DNA of 64,000 bases from NCBI RefSeq assembly GCF_040438645.1, contig NZ_CP159256.1, positions 62,001-126,000 of the forward strand. Direction: 5' to 3'. Made by a program: the position numbers and the translations under genes. The stretch is from Mesorhizobium sp. WSM2240. GTDB taxonomy: Bacteria > Pseudomonadota > Alphaproteobacteria > Rhizobiales > Rhizobiaceae. Positions 42,912 to 51,850 of the stretch are shown here, in pieces (within the stretch, counting starts at the first letter, position 1; each line of letters starts with the position of its first letter). The notes below the pieces were generated by a model, which saw nothing but the letters and a program-made list of their open reading frames with translations, was not told the origin of the DNA and searched no databases.

Positions 42912-44157
42912 GTGCGCCCTCGTTCCACAAGAATCTTCGAAGATTTGCTGCGGCTTCATCAAGATCGTCAAGCTGAACGAAAGCGGGAGGTAGCAGAGTG
43001 GATCGAGCGCTTGAGAGGCGGCCACCTGCTACAGCCGATCCCGGGCGACCCGGAGGCGATCGCGCGACTTCTGGGCAACGTGCATATGCCGCAGAAGCGA
43101 CAGCGTGACCGCGCCATCACGGCGCTCGCACATGAGCAAGGCTTCCCTAACAATCAGATCGCCGTTTGCCTCGGATTGGATCGGAGGACCTCCCGTCGGT
43201 ATCTCCGGGCCTATCACCAGGGAGGCGTGGAGCAACTCCTCGCGCCGGAGACGCGAGGCGAGCGGAAGGCTGAGCAAGAGGACCTCAAGGATGCGGTTTT
43301 CCGCCTTTTGCATGAGCCGCCGATGGATCATGGGATTAACCGCACGTCCTGGATCATGCGTGATCTGAGGAAGGTGCTCGCCGACCAAGGATTCGCGGCA
43401 TGCGCACAGATTGTGAGCCAGATCATCCGCAACGCGGGATGGAAATGGAAAAACTAGAGAACTGTCCTGACGTCGAAGGATCCTGCCTACCGTGAAAAAC
43501 TGGACGTGGTTCAATCGATACTGCGTAGGCTCGCATCCAACGAGGCCTTTTTCTCCAATCGATGAGTTCGGCCCATTTTCTGTCAAGATGAAACCCGGTC
43601 GCATGCTTGACCCACCTGGCCGGCACCGGGTTGTGCCCCAGTGGCAGAAATCGAAAGGCTGCATGATCATGACGGCCGCATTGGAGCTGCAAAGCAACCA
43701 AGTCACTCACTTCTATAGCCTGCGGAAGAACACAACGGAGATGATCCGAATGCTGGATCTGCTGCTGGAGCGGTATGCCGATAGTCGGACGCTCTTCCTC
43801 TCGTGGGACGTTGCCTCCTGGCACGTCTCTAAGAAGCTCTTTCAGCGGATTGACGAGCACAACGCCTCTGCGGAAGCCGCCCGGCTCCCGCGCGTCGAAA
43901 CCGCTCCTCTGCCGGCAGGCGCCCAGTTCTTGAACGTGATCGAATCGGTGTTCAGTGGTATGGCGCGAGCTGTCATTCACAACAGCGACTACGGTTCGCT
44001 CGACGAAACAAGAATTGCGATCGACACTTATTTCGCCGAACCCAACGTCCATTTCCAACGCCACCCTAAGCGCGCTGGTAAGCGAATATGGGGGAAGGAA
44101 TTGGTGCCGCCCGCCTTCTCTGTCAGCAACAATTGTAAAGATCCACGATGGCGCTGA
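42912..44157 (+). pseudogene. IS630-family transposase, broken by a stop and a frameshift
   Basis: Starting at GTG 42912, the first part (RLLGNVHMPQKRQRDRAITA, QIAVCLGLDRRTSRRYLRAY) is the helix-turn-helix half of a common IS630 transposase. It meets TAG at 43455, reads on as TSKDPAYREKLDVVQSILRR, then needs a frame change near 43555 to continue SIDEFGPFSVKMKPGRMLDP. The DDE residues are in FFSIDEFG, LFLSWDVASWH and LNVIESVFSGM. It ends SNNCKDPRWR at 44157. This is a different element from the intact copy at 33.8 kb. Confidence 0.85.
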
Positions 44158-44276
44158 TCCTTAGTCAGCGATTGGGGCCGAGAACGGACTGGCAGCTTAC
44201 GAGATGCTGTTGTTGAGAAGCGGCCGTTCTGATGCGAACTAAAGCCAGTCCATAAGCATCGCCACTTGGTCAGAGG

Positions 44277-45296
44277 TCAGGGGGAGTCGTTGCTCGGCGG
44301 CATACGCGTCTCGGAAAATGCCGTACTTGAGTACTTGATGCCGATCTCGCCAACGATTTGATCGATGTCCGACTTTCCGTCCTCCTGTTGGGCTCGATTC
44401 ACGATCGTAGCGATCGAAGACCGATAGTATTCGGCCAAGTTGAGTATTATCGACTCTAGGTAGCTCGGCGTCCGCCCGGCGTGCACAAGCTGGTTACGCG
44501 CCCTGTAAACCCGATGGATCTGCCAACGGACGCAGTCCGCATGGTCGCAAATTGTCCGGTTTGCCGACTTTACATCTTTATAGTCACTCTGGAGCTTCCA
44601 AACCCTGTGAAGTGCTAGAGGGTTGTCTTTTAGGATGCCGGTCAGGATCGTCCGGCGGTCGGCATGCTCGGGAAGGAACATGAGCTGTGAGAACGCCCGG
44701 TAGCCCTGCATTCCCCTGTAGTCTGGAGCATTGCCCGCAGCAGCCGGTTGAGTTTCGTTCGGTGTCCGATGAGGAGTTCTTCATAGACCGCATTAACCTG
44801 TCGGCGACCATGGCGGGACACAATACACGGTGCGATCAGGGATGCGTAATGAACGATTCTCGCTTCGTCCTTGAATTCGCTCAGAAGGACCTCCACGGTT
44901 GACCAGAGGGATATGAGCTGGTTCTCCGGACTGCCTGATGTCCGCGCCAGTGCGGCGGTCCTGATGGAGCTAAGCAGCCGCTCGGTTGAAGGTGCATGAA
45001 TTCTCGCTGATGCTCCGCGCATAATTGCTGATCGTCTTGGTGCGCGCAGGCGGCTTTGCATTTGCCGTTCGCTTTCGTGCCGAGAGGAAGTCGCCCTTCA
45101 TGATAGCTATACCCTGCTGGGCCCGCAGTCGGGTAACATGCATGGTGTGGCCCGAATTGCCGAATATCCGAGCGATCGGTCCTGTTGCGTCGAAAAGCCA
45201 GCTCGTGCGTTTGGCTCCACCGACAGCCTCTTGAAAGAGCACAGAAGCGCTCGTTGAAGCGCGATGCGTCGCCACCTTCATCATCGATGACATCAA
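44277..45296 (-). pseudogene. HEPN-like domain protein in three frames (frameshifted)
   Basis: Three overlapping minus-strand frames join into one protein of about 340 residues: 45296 to about 44990 (SVLFQEAVGGAKRTSWLFDA), about 44990-44700 (SGSPENQLISLWSTVEVLLS, APCIVSRHGRRQVNAVYEEL) and 44711-44277 (FSQLMFLPEHADRRTILTGI, RARNQLVHAGRTPSYLESII). The last part carries RNQLVH, an R-x4-H motif typical of HEPN ribonucleases, in the usual place before a closing helix. Breaks lie near 44985 and 44700. It probably represents a decayed HEPN defence or toxin gene, although the family is not certain. Confidence 0.55.
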
Positions 45297-45365
45297 CGGA
45301 CGCCTATCAGTACTCTTGGGCAGGGTTCAAATCGCCGGCTTCCCTTTTCGTTACAGAAGATAGCT

Positions 45366-46027
45366 ATGCTGCATGCTGCTTTTGATCGAGACTTACTGAA
45401 GTCCTATCCTGGCCCGGAAGGCCCGGTACCCGTCCTGCGCGGCGTGACGTTCTCGCTGGACGCCGGCAAGACGCTGGCGCTGACCGGCGAAGCCGGCTCG
45501 GGCAAGAGCACGCTGCTACACCTCGTGGCAGGGCTGGACGCTGCCGACGGCGGGCGCGTACTGCTCGACGGGCAAGAGGCCACTAAGCTCGACGATAACG
45601 GCCGCGCGAGACTCAGGCGAAGCGCGGTGGGCATCGTCTTTCAGCAGTTCAACCTCATCCCTCTCTGGACGTTGCCGCCAACATCGCCTTCCAGGCGCGT
45701 CTCAACGGCAAGCCGGAACCGCAGGAGCTTTCACGGTTGGCCAGTGCGCTCGGTCTGGAGTCGCAGCTGCAGAAATATCCGGAGCAGCTATCCGGCGGCC
45801 AGCAGCAGCGCGTTGCGATCGCCCGCGCGCTTGCGGCGCGGCCAAAGCTGATCCTCGCGGACGAACCGACCGGCAACCTCGACGAGGCGACCGCGGACGA
45901 GGTGATGGAGCAATTCCTCGCGCTTGTGGCGGAGACCGGCGCGGCGCTCCTGATGGTCACGCACTCCCCGCGCCTTGCAGCACGTCTCGGGAGCCGGGCG
46001 CATCTCAGTCAGGGCCGCCTTGCATGA
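45366..46027 (+). pseudogene. ABC transporter ATPase (LolD/MacB-like), frameshifted
   Basis: The first frame has Walker A GEAGSGKSTLLH and the Q-loop VFQQFNLIP. The second has [15 protein letters not shown] (signature), [19 protein letters not shown] (Walker B) and the H-switch VTHSPRL. One base appears missing near 45660, where the family reads [15 protein letters not shown]. The stop overlaps the permease start by four bases. Together with the next two fragments it forms a decayed three-gene exporter operon. Confidence 0.82.
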
Positions 46028-47419
46028 CGGGCGCGGTCCTCTCGGCACTGGCCTCGCATTGGCGACGCAACCGGCTCCAATTGCTGACGCTGGTGCTCGG
46101 CCTCGCGCTGGCGACAGCCCTCTGGTCGGGTGTGCAGGCGATCAACGCCGAGGCGCGCGCCAGCTACGATGCGGCTGCCGCCACGCTGGCCGACGGCCAG
46201 TTCGACCAGCTTCTGCCTCGCGATGGTGGTTCCATTCCCCAGGAGCTTTTCGTCGCGCTGCGCCGCGCCGGCTGGCTGGTCAGCCCCGTCGTGGAGGGAA
46301 GGCTGCGCGTCGGCAGCACCGCCCTGAGGCTGGTCGGCGTCGATCCGCTGACCGCGCCGCCGGGCTCGGCTGCGAGCGCGGCGTTGGCGCGCACCGACCT
46401 CAACGGCTTCCTGCGCGCGCACACGCTGGTCGCCGGCCCGGAGATGGCGACACTTCTTGCGGCGAACCTGCCCAACCCGATTCTGGTCGACCAGGCGGTT
46501 GCACCAAGTACCGTACTCGCCGACATCGGCGTCGCCCAGACACTGCTCGGCAGGGCCGGGCTCATCAGTCGTCTGATCGTCCTGCCGGAGCAGCCCCTGC
46601 GACAACGGCCGCTGGCCGAGATCGCGCCGGACCTCCTGCTCCAGCGCGCGGATGGCGCGACCGATGTCGGCCGGCTCACCGATAGCTTCCATCTCAACCT
46701 CACGGCCTTCGGCTTCCTCAGCTTCGCGGTCGGCATCTTCATCGTCCACGGTGCGATCGGTCTTGCTTTCGAGCAGCGGCGCGGGATGGTCCGCACCCTG
46801 CGCGCTGGGCGTGCCGCTCCGCCACCTGATCGTGCTGATGGTGCTGGAGCTTGTCGTGCTGGCGACGCTTGCGGGCGCGCTCGGCACCGCGCTCGGCTAT
46901 CTCATCGCAGCGCTCCTGCTGCCGGACGTGGCCGCGACGCTCAGGGGACTCTATGGCGCCGGCGTCGCAGGCACGCTGCAAATCCGTCCGGAATGGTGGC
47001 TTTCGGGAATAGCCATGGCGCTGGGCGGCGCACTACTCGCCTCCGCGGGCGCATTGTGGCGCTTGGCGCGGATGCCGGTCCTTGTGAGCGCCGGCGGGCG
47101 CGCCTGGGCGCTGGTCTCGGGACGGACGCGAAAGCTGCAGGCTGCAGCCGCGGTCGTGCTGCTCGCGGCAGCGGGGGTGCTGGCCATCACCGGAGTCGGG
47201 CTGGCCGCTGGTTTCGCGCTGCTCGCCTGCCTGCTGCTCGGCGCAGCACTTGCGCTGCCGTTTTGTCTCGCCACGATCCTGCGCCTCGGCGAGGGGCAGT
47301 CCGTCCGCGCCATGGCGCAATGGTTCTGGGCCGACACGCGCCAGCAGCTGGCCGGCCTCGGGTTGGCGCTTATGGCGCTGTTGCTCGCCATGGCCGCGAA
47401 TCGTCGTCGCAGCCGCTAG
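46024..47419 (+). pseudogene. FtsX-like ABC permease, frameshifted and 3'-truncated
   Basis: The first frame begins [20 protein letters not shown] with a membrane anchor and a large periplasmic part, up to FEQRRGMVRTLRA. After a two-base loss near 46797 the other frame continues LGVPLRHLIVLMVLELVVLA, with several membrane spans. The second frame ends abruptly after GLALMALLLAMAAN. The rest of the permease, including its second half, has been deleted and the sequence runs straight into the next fragment. Confidence 0.8.
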
Positions 47420-47801
47420 CGGAGGACCAGGCCGGATGGGACTGGTTCTCGCTCTCCTTCGACACGGGGCAGAAGCTGATGGGCTTTCCGCCAGAGGTGA
47501 AGCCGCGGGCGGCGGCTTCACCTCTGCCACCTGGATCGGGGCGGACGGTGCCCCGGCACCCTACGGCGACGACAAGTTTGAGGCGACACCGCTCGAGACC
47601 AGCCGGGTGGAGGGGCGCGACGTTCCCACGCGCTGGCGCCTCGCCTTGTCCGACCGCGGCCTAGATATCACCGTCTCCGCGCTCAACACTCATGCGTGGA
47701 TGGGGCTCAGCATTCCCTACGGGAAAGGTCCGGTGCGGGTGAACGGCACCCATCACGGCAAGGGCTATCTCGAGATGACGGGCTACCAGCGACGACCGTA
47801 A
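47413..47801 (+). pseudogene. CrtC/AttH-like lipocalin-fold protein, 3' remnant with frameshift
   Basis: PLAEDQAGWDWFSLSFDTGQ and KLMGF in one frame are followed in another by GGGFTSATWIGADGAPAPYG, LETSRVEGRDVPTRWRLALS and NTHAWMGLSIPYGKGPVRVN, ending GYLEMTGYQRRP. This is the C-terminal half of the hydroxyneurosporene-synthase/AttH family, which is often encoded after such ABC permeases. Its N-terminal half was lost together with the permease end in one internal deletion near 47400. Confidence 0.8.
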
Positions 47802-47974
47802 CACTCGCAGAGGCGCCACATGCCCGTGACGACGATGACAGGCATTGAGATGATCGCCCCGGGCGGACCATGAAAACGGCGGCGGGAAACGATCGGGGAG
47901 CGGGTTTGGAGCGGCAATGCCACCCTCCCGGGAAACCCAGCCCGCCCTCATCGGTTTATTAACATCCCACAGCG

Positions 47975-47990
47975 AGGCCGGGGGCGGCCT
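47975..47990 (-). terminator. Short GC-rich stem-loop after HU gene
   Basis: AGGCCG and CGGCCT flank four bases, 10 bp past the HU stop codon. A T-rich tail exists only for rightward transcription, so the direction is uncertain. Confidence 0.35.
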
Positions 47991-47999
47991 TTCACTTGC

Positions 48000-48275
48000 C
48001 TAGCCGTTGAGCGTGTCCTTGACGGCCTTGGCTGGAGAGAAGGTCAACTTCCTTGCCGCGGCAATCTTGATCTTCTCGCCATTTGCCGGGTTGCGCCCTT
48101 CGCGTTCCGGCGTCTCCTTGACCTTGAACTTTCCGAATCCCGGCAGCGAGACCTCCGCGCCGCTCGCAGCTGTGTCGACAATGCCCTTCAGCACGTCGTC
48201 AACGATTGCCTTGGCTTGCGCCTTGCTCACGCTGTGCGTCTCCGCCAGCTTTGTCACGAGTTCGGATGTGTTCAT
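48000..48275 (-). CDS. hupB: HU-family DNA-binding protein
   Basis: ATG 48275 follows GGGGAGA and gives 91 residues. The HU fold is complete: MNTSELVTKLAETHSVSKAQ, AKAIVDDVLKGIVDTAASGA, EVSLPGFGKFKVKETPEREG and RNPANGEKIKIAAARKLTFS, with the DNA-binding beta-arm in RNPANGEKI. It binds and bends DNA in the nucleoid. This copy sits in an accessory region, so it may be an additional HU paralogue; I cannot see whether the genome has another. Confidence 0.93.
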   Translation of the reverse strand: MNTSELVTKLAETHSVSKAQAKAIVDDVLKGIVDTAASGAEVSLPGFGKFKVKETPEREGRNPANGEKIKIAAARKLTFSPAKAVKDTLNG

Positions 48276-48544
48276 TGATGTTCTCCCCAAGGTTGATTTC
48301 ACCGCCTCTATGGCATGGGGCCGGCGCTGTCATCAACTGCTCAATTGTCCCGCAAGCGCACGCTAGCGCAAACCATGCGCTCCTCCTCCGCCGCTGGAGC
48401 GAGGCGAAACGGAAGCGGCGTCGCAAGATCGGCGTGCCGTCTGCACGAGTCTTACCGGCTGCAAGCGATGCCTTACATCTCGGGCAGGCCGCCAAGCCTT
48501 TGCGGAACTCCCCATTAACGGCCAAGCGACAGCTAAAATTGAAC

Positions 48545-49054
48545 CTATCTTTGTACTGCGGCAGTCGAGGCGGCAATCGCAGCAATCGAACGGAACAAGA
48601 CGAGCGGATCGTCCTTGGACGGAACGAAGCCACGCCGTTGCCAGAAGGCAGCGGCTTCGTCGTCAACGGCGTTGACCATCAGTGCGCGACCGCCAACGAG
48701 CCGGGCCGCAGTTACGCAGCGCTCAAGAGCGTGTTTGACCAGACCTGTTCCAATCCCACGGCCTACCCAGCCGATGTCGGTTGCAAGTTGCCCGAGCAAC
48801 AGGCACGGCACCGGATCGGGCGGTTGACCGGTGCGGATGGAGCGAGGGAGCACGTTCGGAACGACGGCGGTCGGCGCGAGACCATAATAGCCAACGACGC
48901 GTCCGGCATCATGCACGACCAAGACGGCGGTGAAGCCCTTCTCCTGATTGGTGAGCGCGCGGGTCTTGAGCCAATGATCGAGAGTTGGCGTGCCGCAGGT
49001 AAACTCGGAAACGTCGTGGGCTGCGGTGAAAAGTTCGGGAGTTGAGAGGACCAC
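48545..49054 (-). CDS. GNAT-family toxin (TacT/AtaT-like)
   Basis: A 169-residue acetyltransferase. LGQLATDIGWVGRGIGTGLV carries the acetyl-CoA binding GRGIGTG loop, and the front part (HDVSEFTCGTPTLDHWLKTR) matches the toxins that acetylate aminoacyl-tRNA. It is encoded three bases after a DUF1778 antitoxin, the standard gene order of these type II toxin-antitoxin systems. Late residues FWQRRGFVPSKDDPLVLFRS fit the family end. The toxin looks intact. Confidence 0.9.
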   Translation of the reverse strand: MVLSTPELFTAAHDVSEFTCGTPTLDHWLKTRALTNQEKGFTAVLVVHDAGRVVGYYGLAPTAVVPNVLPRSIRTGQPPDPVPCLLLGQLATDIGWVGRGIGTGLVKHALERCVTAARLVGGRALMVNAVDDEAAAFWQRRGFVPSKDDPLVLFRSIAAIAASTAAVQR

Positions 49055-49057
49055 GGC

Positions 49058-49357
49058 TCAGCGCTTTGCGATGTAGCCTGGTTCCCACGGCGCGGGGCGC
49101 TTTGCCAACTTCACCATCTCGGGCACTGGGCTTGCGGGCCCGGACAAAGCCGCCATGAAGTCCGAGAAGCCTTCCGGGCTCATGCGGATGAGCCGGTTTT
49201 CCATCAGCACATCCTCGGCCGCGCGAACGGCAGCCTCACGCACGAAGTCCGTGCGCGATCGGCCGCGCAGGCCTGCGGCGCGATCGATCATTGCGACGTC
49301 GGCCTCGGGAAGGCGCATTGAAATCGGGTGTTCCTTGCGTTCAGCGGTAGTGGTCAT
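49058..49357 (-). CDS. DUF1778-type (TacA/AtaR-like) antitoxin
   Basis: ATG 49357 is preferred to an upstream GTG or TTG because AGGAGAAAACC directly precedes it; it gives 99 residues. The N-terminal ribbon-helix-helix (HPISMRLPEADVAMIDRAAG and SRTDFVREAAVRAAEDV) binds the operator, and the C-terminal tail (FSDFMAALSGPASPVPEMVK) wraps the toxin. It should repress its own operon together with the GNAT toxin. A TACAC-A-GTGTA dyad lies 48 bp upstream. Confidence 0.9.
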   Translation of the reverse strand: MTTTAERKEHPISMRLPEADVAMIDRAAGLRGRSRTDFVREAAVRAAEDVLMENRLIRMSPEGFSDFMAALSGPASPVPEMVKLAKRPAPWEPGYIAKR

Positions 49358-49404
49358 GGTTTTCTCCTGTGCGGAAAGATAGATGAGCGTAGCGCAAAAT
49401 GCAA

Positions 49405-49415
49405 TACACAGTGTA
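49405..49415. promoter_or_regulatory. Candidate toxin-antitoxin operator
   Basis: TACAC and GTGTA flank one base within AATACACAGTGTAGG, 48 bp before the antitoxin start codon. The size and position suit a ribbon-helix-helix operator. Confidence 0.45.
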
Positions 49416-49426
49416 GGTAATGTCAA

Positions 49427-49591
49427 TCAGAACCGAAGGTTGACCCCGTGCAAAAAGTCCGTCGCCTTGATTTGCTGACATGAATCGAGAGTGGGGGGTC
49501 ACGATCGGTGCCGATGATGATCCCACCTGCATCGCGAATTTTGCAAGCAAAGTCGCGCATTAAGTTGAGAAGGGTCAACCTTCGGTGCTGA
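49427..49591. repeat. 165-bp element bounded by 20-bp inverted repeats
   Basis: TCAGAACCGAAGGTTGACCC at 49427-49446 matches the complement of 49572-49591 at 19 of 20 positions. The interior has no domain. The form suggests a miniature inverted-repeat element or an IS end remnant. No clear target duplication could be read. It lies between the toxin-antitoxin operator and imuA. Confidence 0.6.
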
Positions 49592-49661
49592 CTCACAAGA
49601 ATCGAATGCCTCCTCCCGCAGGAGCACGACACCATTCAAGGTTAACTCTTAGCCAAGACGA

Positions 49662-49676
49662 GAACAAATGTCGAAC
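49662..49676 (+). promoter_or_regulatory. LexA (SOS) box of alphaproteobacterial type
   Basis: GAACAAATGTCGAAC is an exact GAAC-N7-GAAC direct repeat, the complement of the alphaproteobacterial GTTC-N7-GTTC LexA site. It lies 33 bp before the imuA start, where SOS control of imuA-imuB-dnaE2 is expected. Confidence 0.8.
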
Positions 49677-49708
49677 ATATCACAGGCTTTCCGCGTTTCA
49701 AGGGTCGG

Positions 49709-50350
49709 ATGAGTGTATCGGCGCCCCCTGCTGCCATTTCCGAGCTTCGAGAACGCATCGCGCGCCTCGACGGCGGAAACGCGCGCGCCCGGGCGGTTTT
49801 GCCGTTCGGAGTGGCCGCGATTGACAGGGTTCTGCCGGGAGGGGGATTGGCTTTTGGCGGTCTGCACGAGGTCGCGGGTGGTGGAAATGGCGCCGTCGAT
49901 GGCGCGGCCGCGGCACTCTTCGCTGCCGGTATTGCCGCGGGCACGGCGGGCAAGGTGCTGTGGTGCGTCACCCGGCCCGATCTTTTCGCGCCTGCGATCG
50001 AACAGGCCGGCCTTCCTCCGGGACGGGTAATCTATGTCGAAGCCGGGGATGAAAAATCCGTTCTCGCCTCTTTCGAAGAGGGTCTTCGCGGAGGTTTTGG
50101 CGCTGTCGTTGCCGAGATTGCACGGCTTTCGATGACAGCCTCACGGCGGCTTCAGCTCGCCGCCGAAAGCTCCGGCGCCATTAGTCGGGCAGGGGAGGGG
50201 ACTTTAGATGGTGAGGTTGGTGCGGAGCCGATCGCGACGGCGCTGGTACTTGCGGGTCATCTCGGCAGAGGCATGGCCGAGTTGCTCTTGCACGTATCGC
50301 TCCTCAATGTCGGCCGAGGAGGCAAGCCCGGCGCGCAGCGAGTGTCATGA
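49709..50350 (+). pseudogene. imuA: ImuA, 3'-truncated (SOS mutagenesis cassette remnant)
   Basis: The first 158 or so residues are ImuA: ELRERIARLDGGNARARAVL, GVAAIDRVLPGGGLAFGGLH, EVAGGG, CVTRPDLFAPAIEQAGLPPG and MTASRRLQLAAESSGAI. From about 50180 the homology ends and the frame merely reads the antisense strand of an integrase remnant until 50350. imuB and dnaE2 are absent. The LexA box upstream is intact, so the gene may still be transcribed on DNA damage but would make a truncated protein. Confidence 0.82.
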
Positions 50351-50700
50351 GAACAACAGCGCGCGTTCCCCTTCGGGGAGATCGGAGCGGACGCCAGCGG
50401 CGAGCGCCGTCTGCTTGACCAGGCGCGTGACGTGCTTGTCTGACAGACGCTCAACATCGACGGTCTTGTTGTCCCTGAAGATGCGCCGGAAGAGGGGGCC
50501 GGGGGTGATGCAGCCGTACCGGATCCAGGTTTCCAGCGCCACCACGGGGCAGGAGAGGTCGCTGGAGCCGTGGCCGACCTCGACCTCGCCATGGACGCCG
50601 GGGAGGCTGGTTTCTATGGACCCGCGGCGCAGTGGCTGGAAAAGGCCGCGCTCGCCTATGATGCGGGGGCCGGTTCGAGGACTGGATCGAAAGGATCGAT
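50204..50700 (-). pseudogene. Tyrosine recombinase remnant with an in-frame TGA
   Basis: Minus-strand reading gives VVALETWIRYGCITPGPLFR, RLSDKHVTRLVKQTALAAGV and ERALLFS, then TGA where the family has glycine. It continues HSLRAGLASSADIEERYVQE and QLGHASAEMTRKYQRRRDRL, ending at TAA 50204. The H-x-L-R, L-G-H and Y motifs of the catalytic domain are all there. The N-terminal part upstream of about 50700 is not recognisable. Its 3' end abuts the break in imuA. Confidence 0.75.
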
Positions 50701-50855
50701 GGCCTCATCGAGAGGCATCGGCGCAAATCAAGCTCAAGCCGCTGCTCGACGCGTTGCGCCCAGGCGCATAGCCATGGTCGTTTGGCCTTTGGAGAGCCAA
50801 ACAGCCAATATCGTCAAACGAAGGCTGCAACATCGTCGATAGACCCTGACCGGCG

Positions 50856-51173
50856 CTATTCCAGACGGTGGCCAAGGGTCCGATATCCGGTCCGCCGCTT
50901 CGCGGCCATACGCGCCAGAACCTGCACGGCCCCGTCGACACAATCATAGACGAGAACGTCGGACTTGCCCTGATGTTCGCGATGCAGGCGCCCGACATAC
51001 TGGGCGAGCGTCCCCTTCCACGAGATCGGCATGGTGAGGAACAGCGTGTCGAGCCGGTGGTCGTCAAAGCCTTCTCCGAGATAGCGGCCTGTCGCCAGAA
51101 TGAGCCGTTCCTGATCGTCCGATACGCGAAGGGCAGTCTCGGCCGCATTGCGGTCCACAGCCTTCATGCCGCC
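50856..51173 (-). pseudogene. SF2 DNA helicase, C-terminal remnant fused to a nuclease
   Basis: The last 105 codons of a 198-codon frame carry helicase motifs V and VI: ERLILATGRYLGEGFDDHRL, LTMPISWKGTLAQYVGRLHR and MAAKRRTGYRTLGHRL. Everything before GGMKAVDRN belongs to a different protein (next entry), so a deletion joined the two genes in frame. The ATPase Walker A domain is lost and activity is not expected. Confidence 0.75.
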
Positions 51174-51850
51174 GCGCCGGAGCGCACGCAAATAGCGCGC
51201 GGAAAAATCCCGCTCCAAAGCCTCTGCAAAGCTTGGCCGATCAGCGGCCGGGCCAGTGAGAGCCGGCGTCGCGGATTCCTCGCCCATTCCGGCGGGCACG
51301 ATACCGACACTGACGACATTGAGGATGCGATCGACCGAACGCTGGAGGTCATCAACCCTCCGATCGACCGAGCCGAGAGCGAAAAACCCATAATGTTTTT
51401 CTACCAGATCCGGATACGTGGTCAGCCGTCGCTGAATTTCGTCCCAGCCCACAATATGAACCGAGAACAGATCGGCTTTTCGGTGTTCCGCAGTAATCTT
51501 GCGGACGTGCTCTTGCAGGGACTGGTCGTTTTCCGCGGTCGTCGCGATTGTGAACTCTGCTAGCGGCGGCGTGAACGACTTAGCTTCTCGACCTCAGTGG
51601 TGATCGACTGCTTGGTGAGTGGCTTGGGCGGCCAAATCTTCTTTCCCTTGCACTGCACGATGCGAATCATCACGGGAGCCATAGATATCGACCCCGTGTT
51701 GCCGTTGACCCTGACGGCCGTGTCGTACTGTATTAGGATCGTTCCACTCACGCCCAAATACATCAGCACAGATATCCTCGAACTCGTCCCAGTTCTTTGG
51801 CGGTGGCAGTTGCGAGAGGGGAGGGTCGGCATGATCTACTTGTCTGGTAA
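51174..51850 (-). pseudogene. PD-(D/E)XK-type nuclease remnant, frameshifted and fused to helicase C-terminus
   Basis: Three minus-strand frames join: KNWDEFEDICADVFGREWND and GRQGQRQHGVDIYGSRDDS; then IVQCKGKKIWPPKPLTKQSI and TTEVEK; then AKSFTPPLAEFTIATTAEND, LFSVHIVGWDEIQRRLTTYP and LVEKHYGFFALGSV. The D in GVDIYG followed by QCKGK is the metal-binding core of restriction-endonuclease-like nucleases seen in defence systems. Frame breaks lie near 51690 and 51580. Near 51173 the reading frame runs into a helicase tail through a deletion. It is therefore a dead defence gene. Confidence 0.7.

Noticed and set aside
50342..50344. Selenocysteine or recoded TGA in the integrase
   Set aside because: The position is a plain glycine in relatives and the N-terminal part is also degraded, so a nonsense mutation is simpler.
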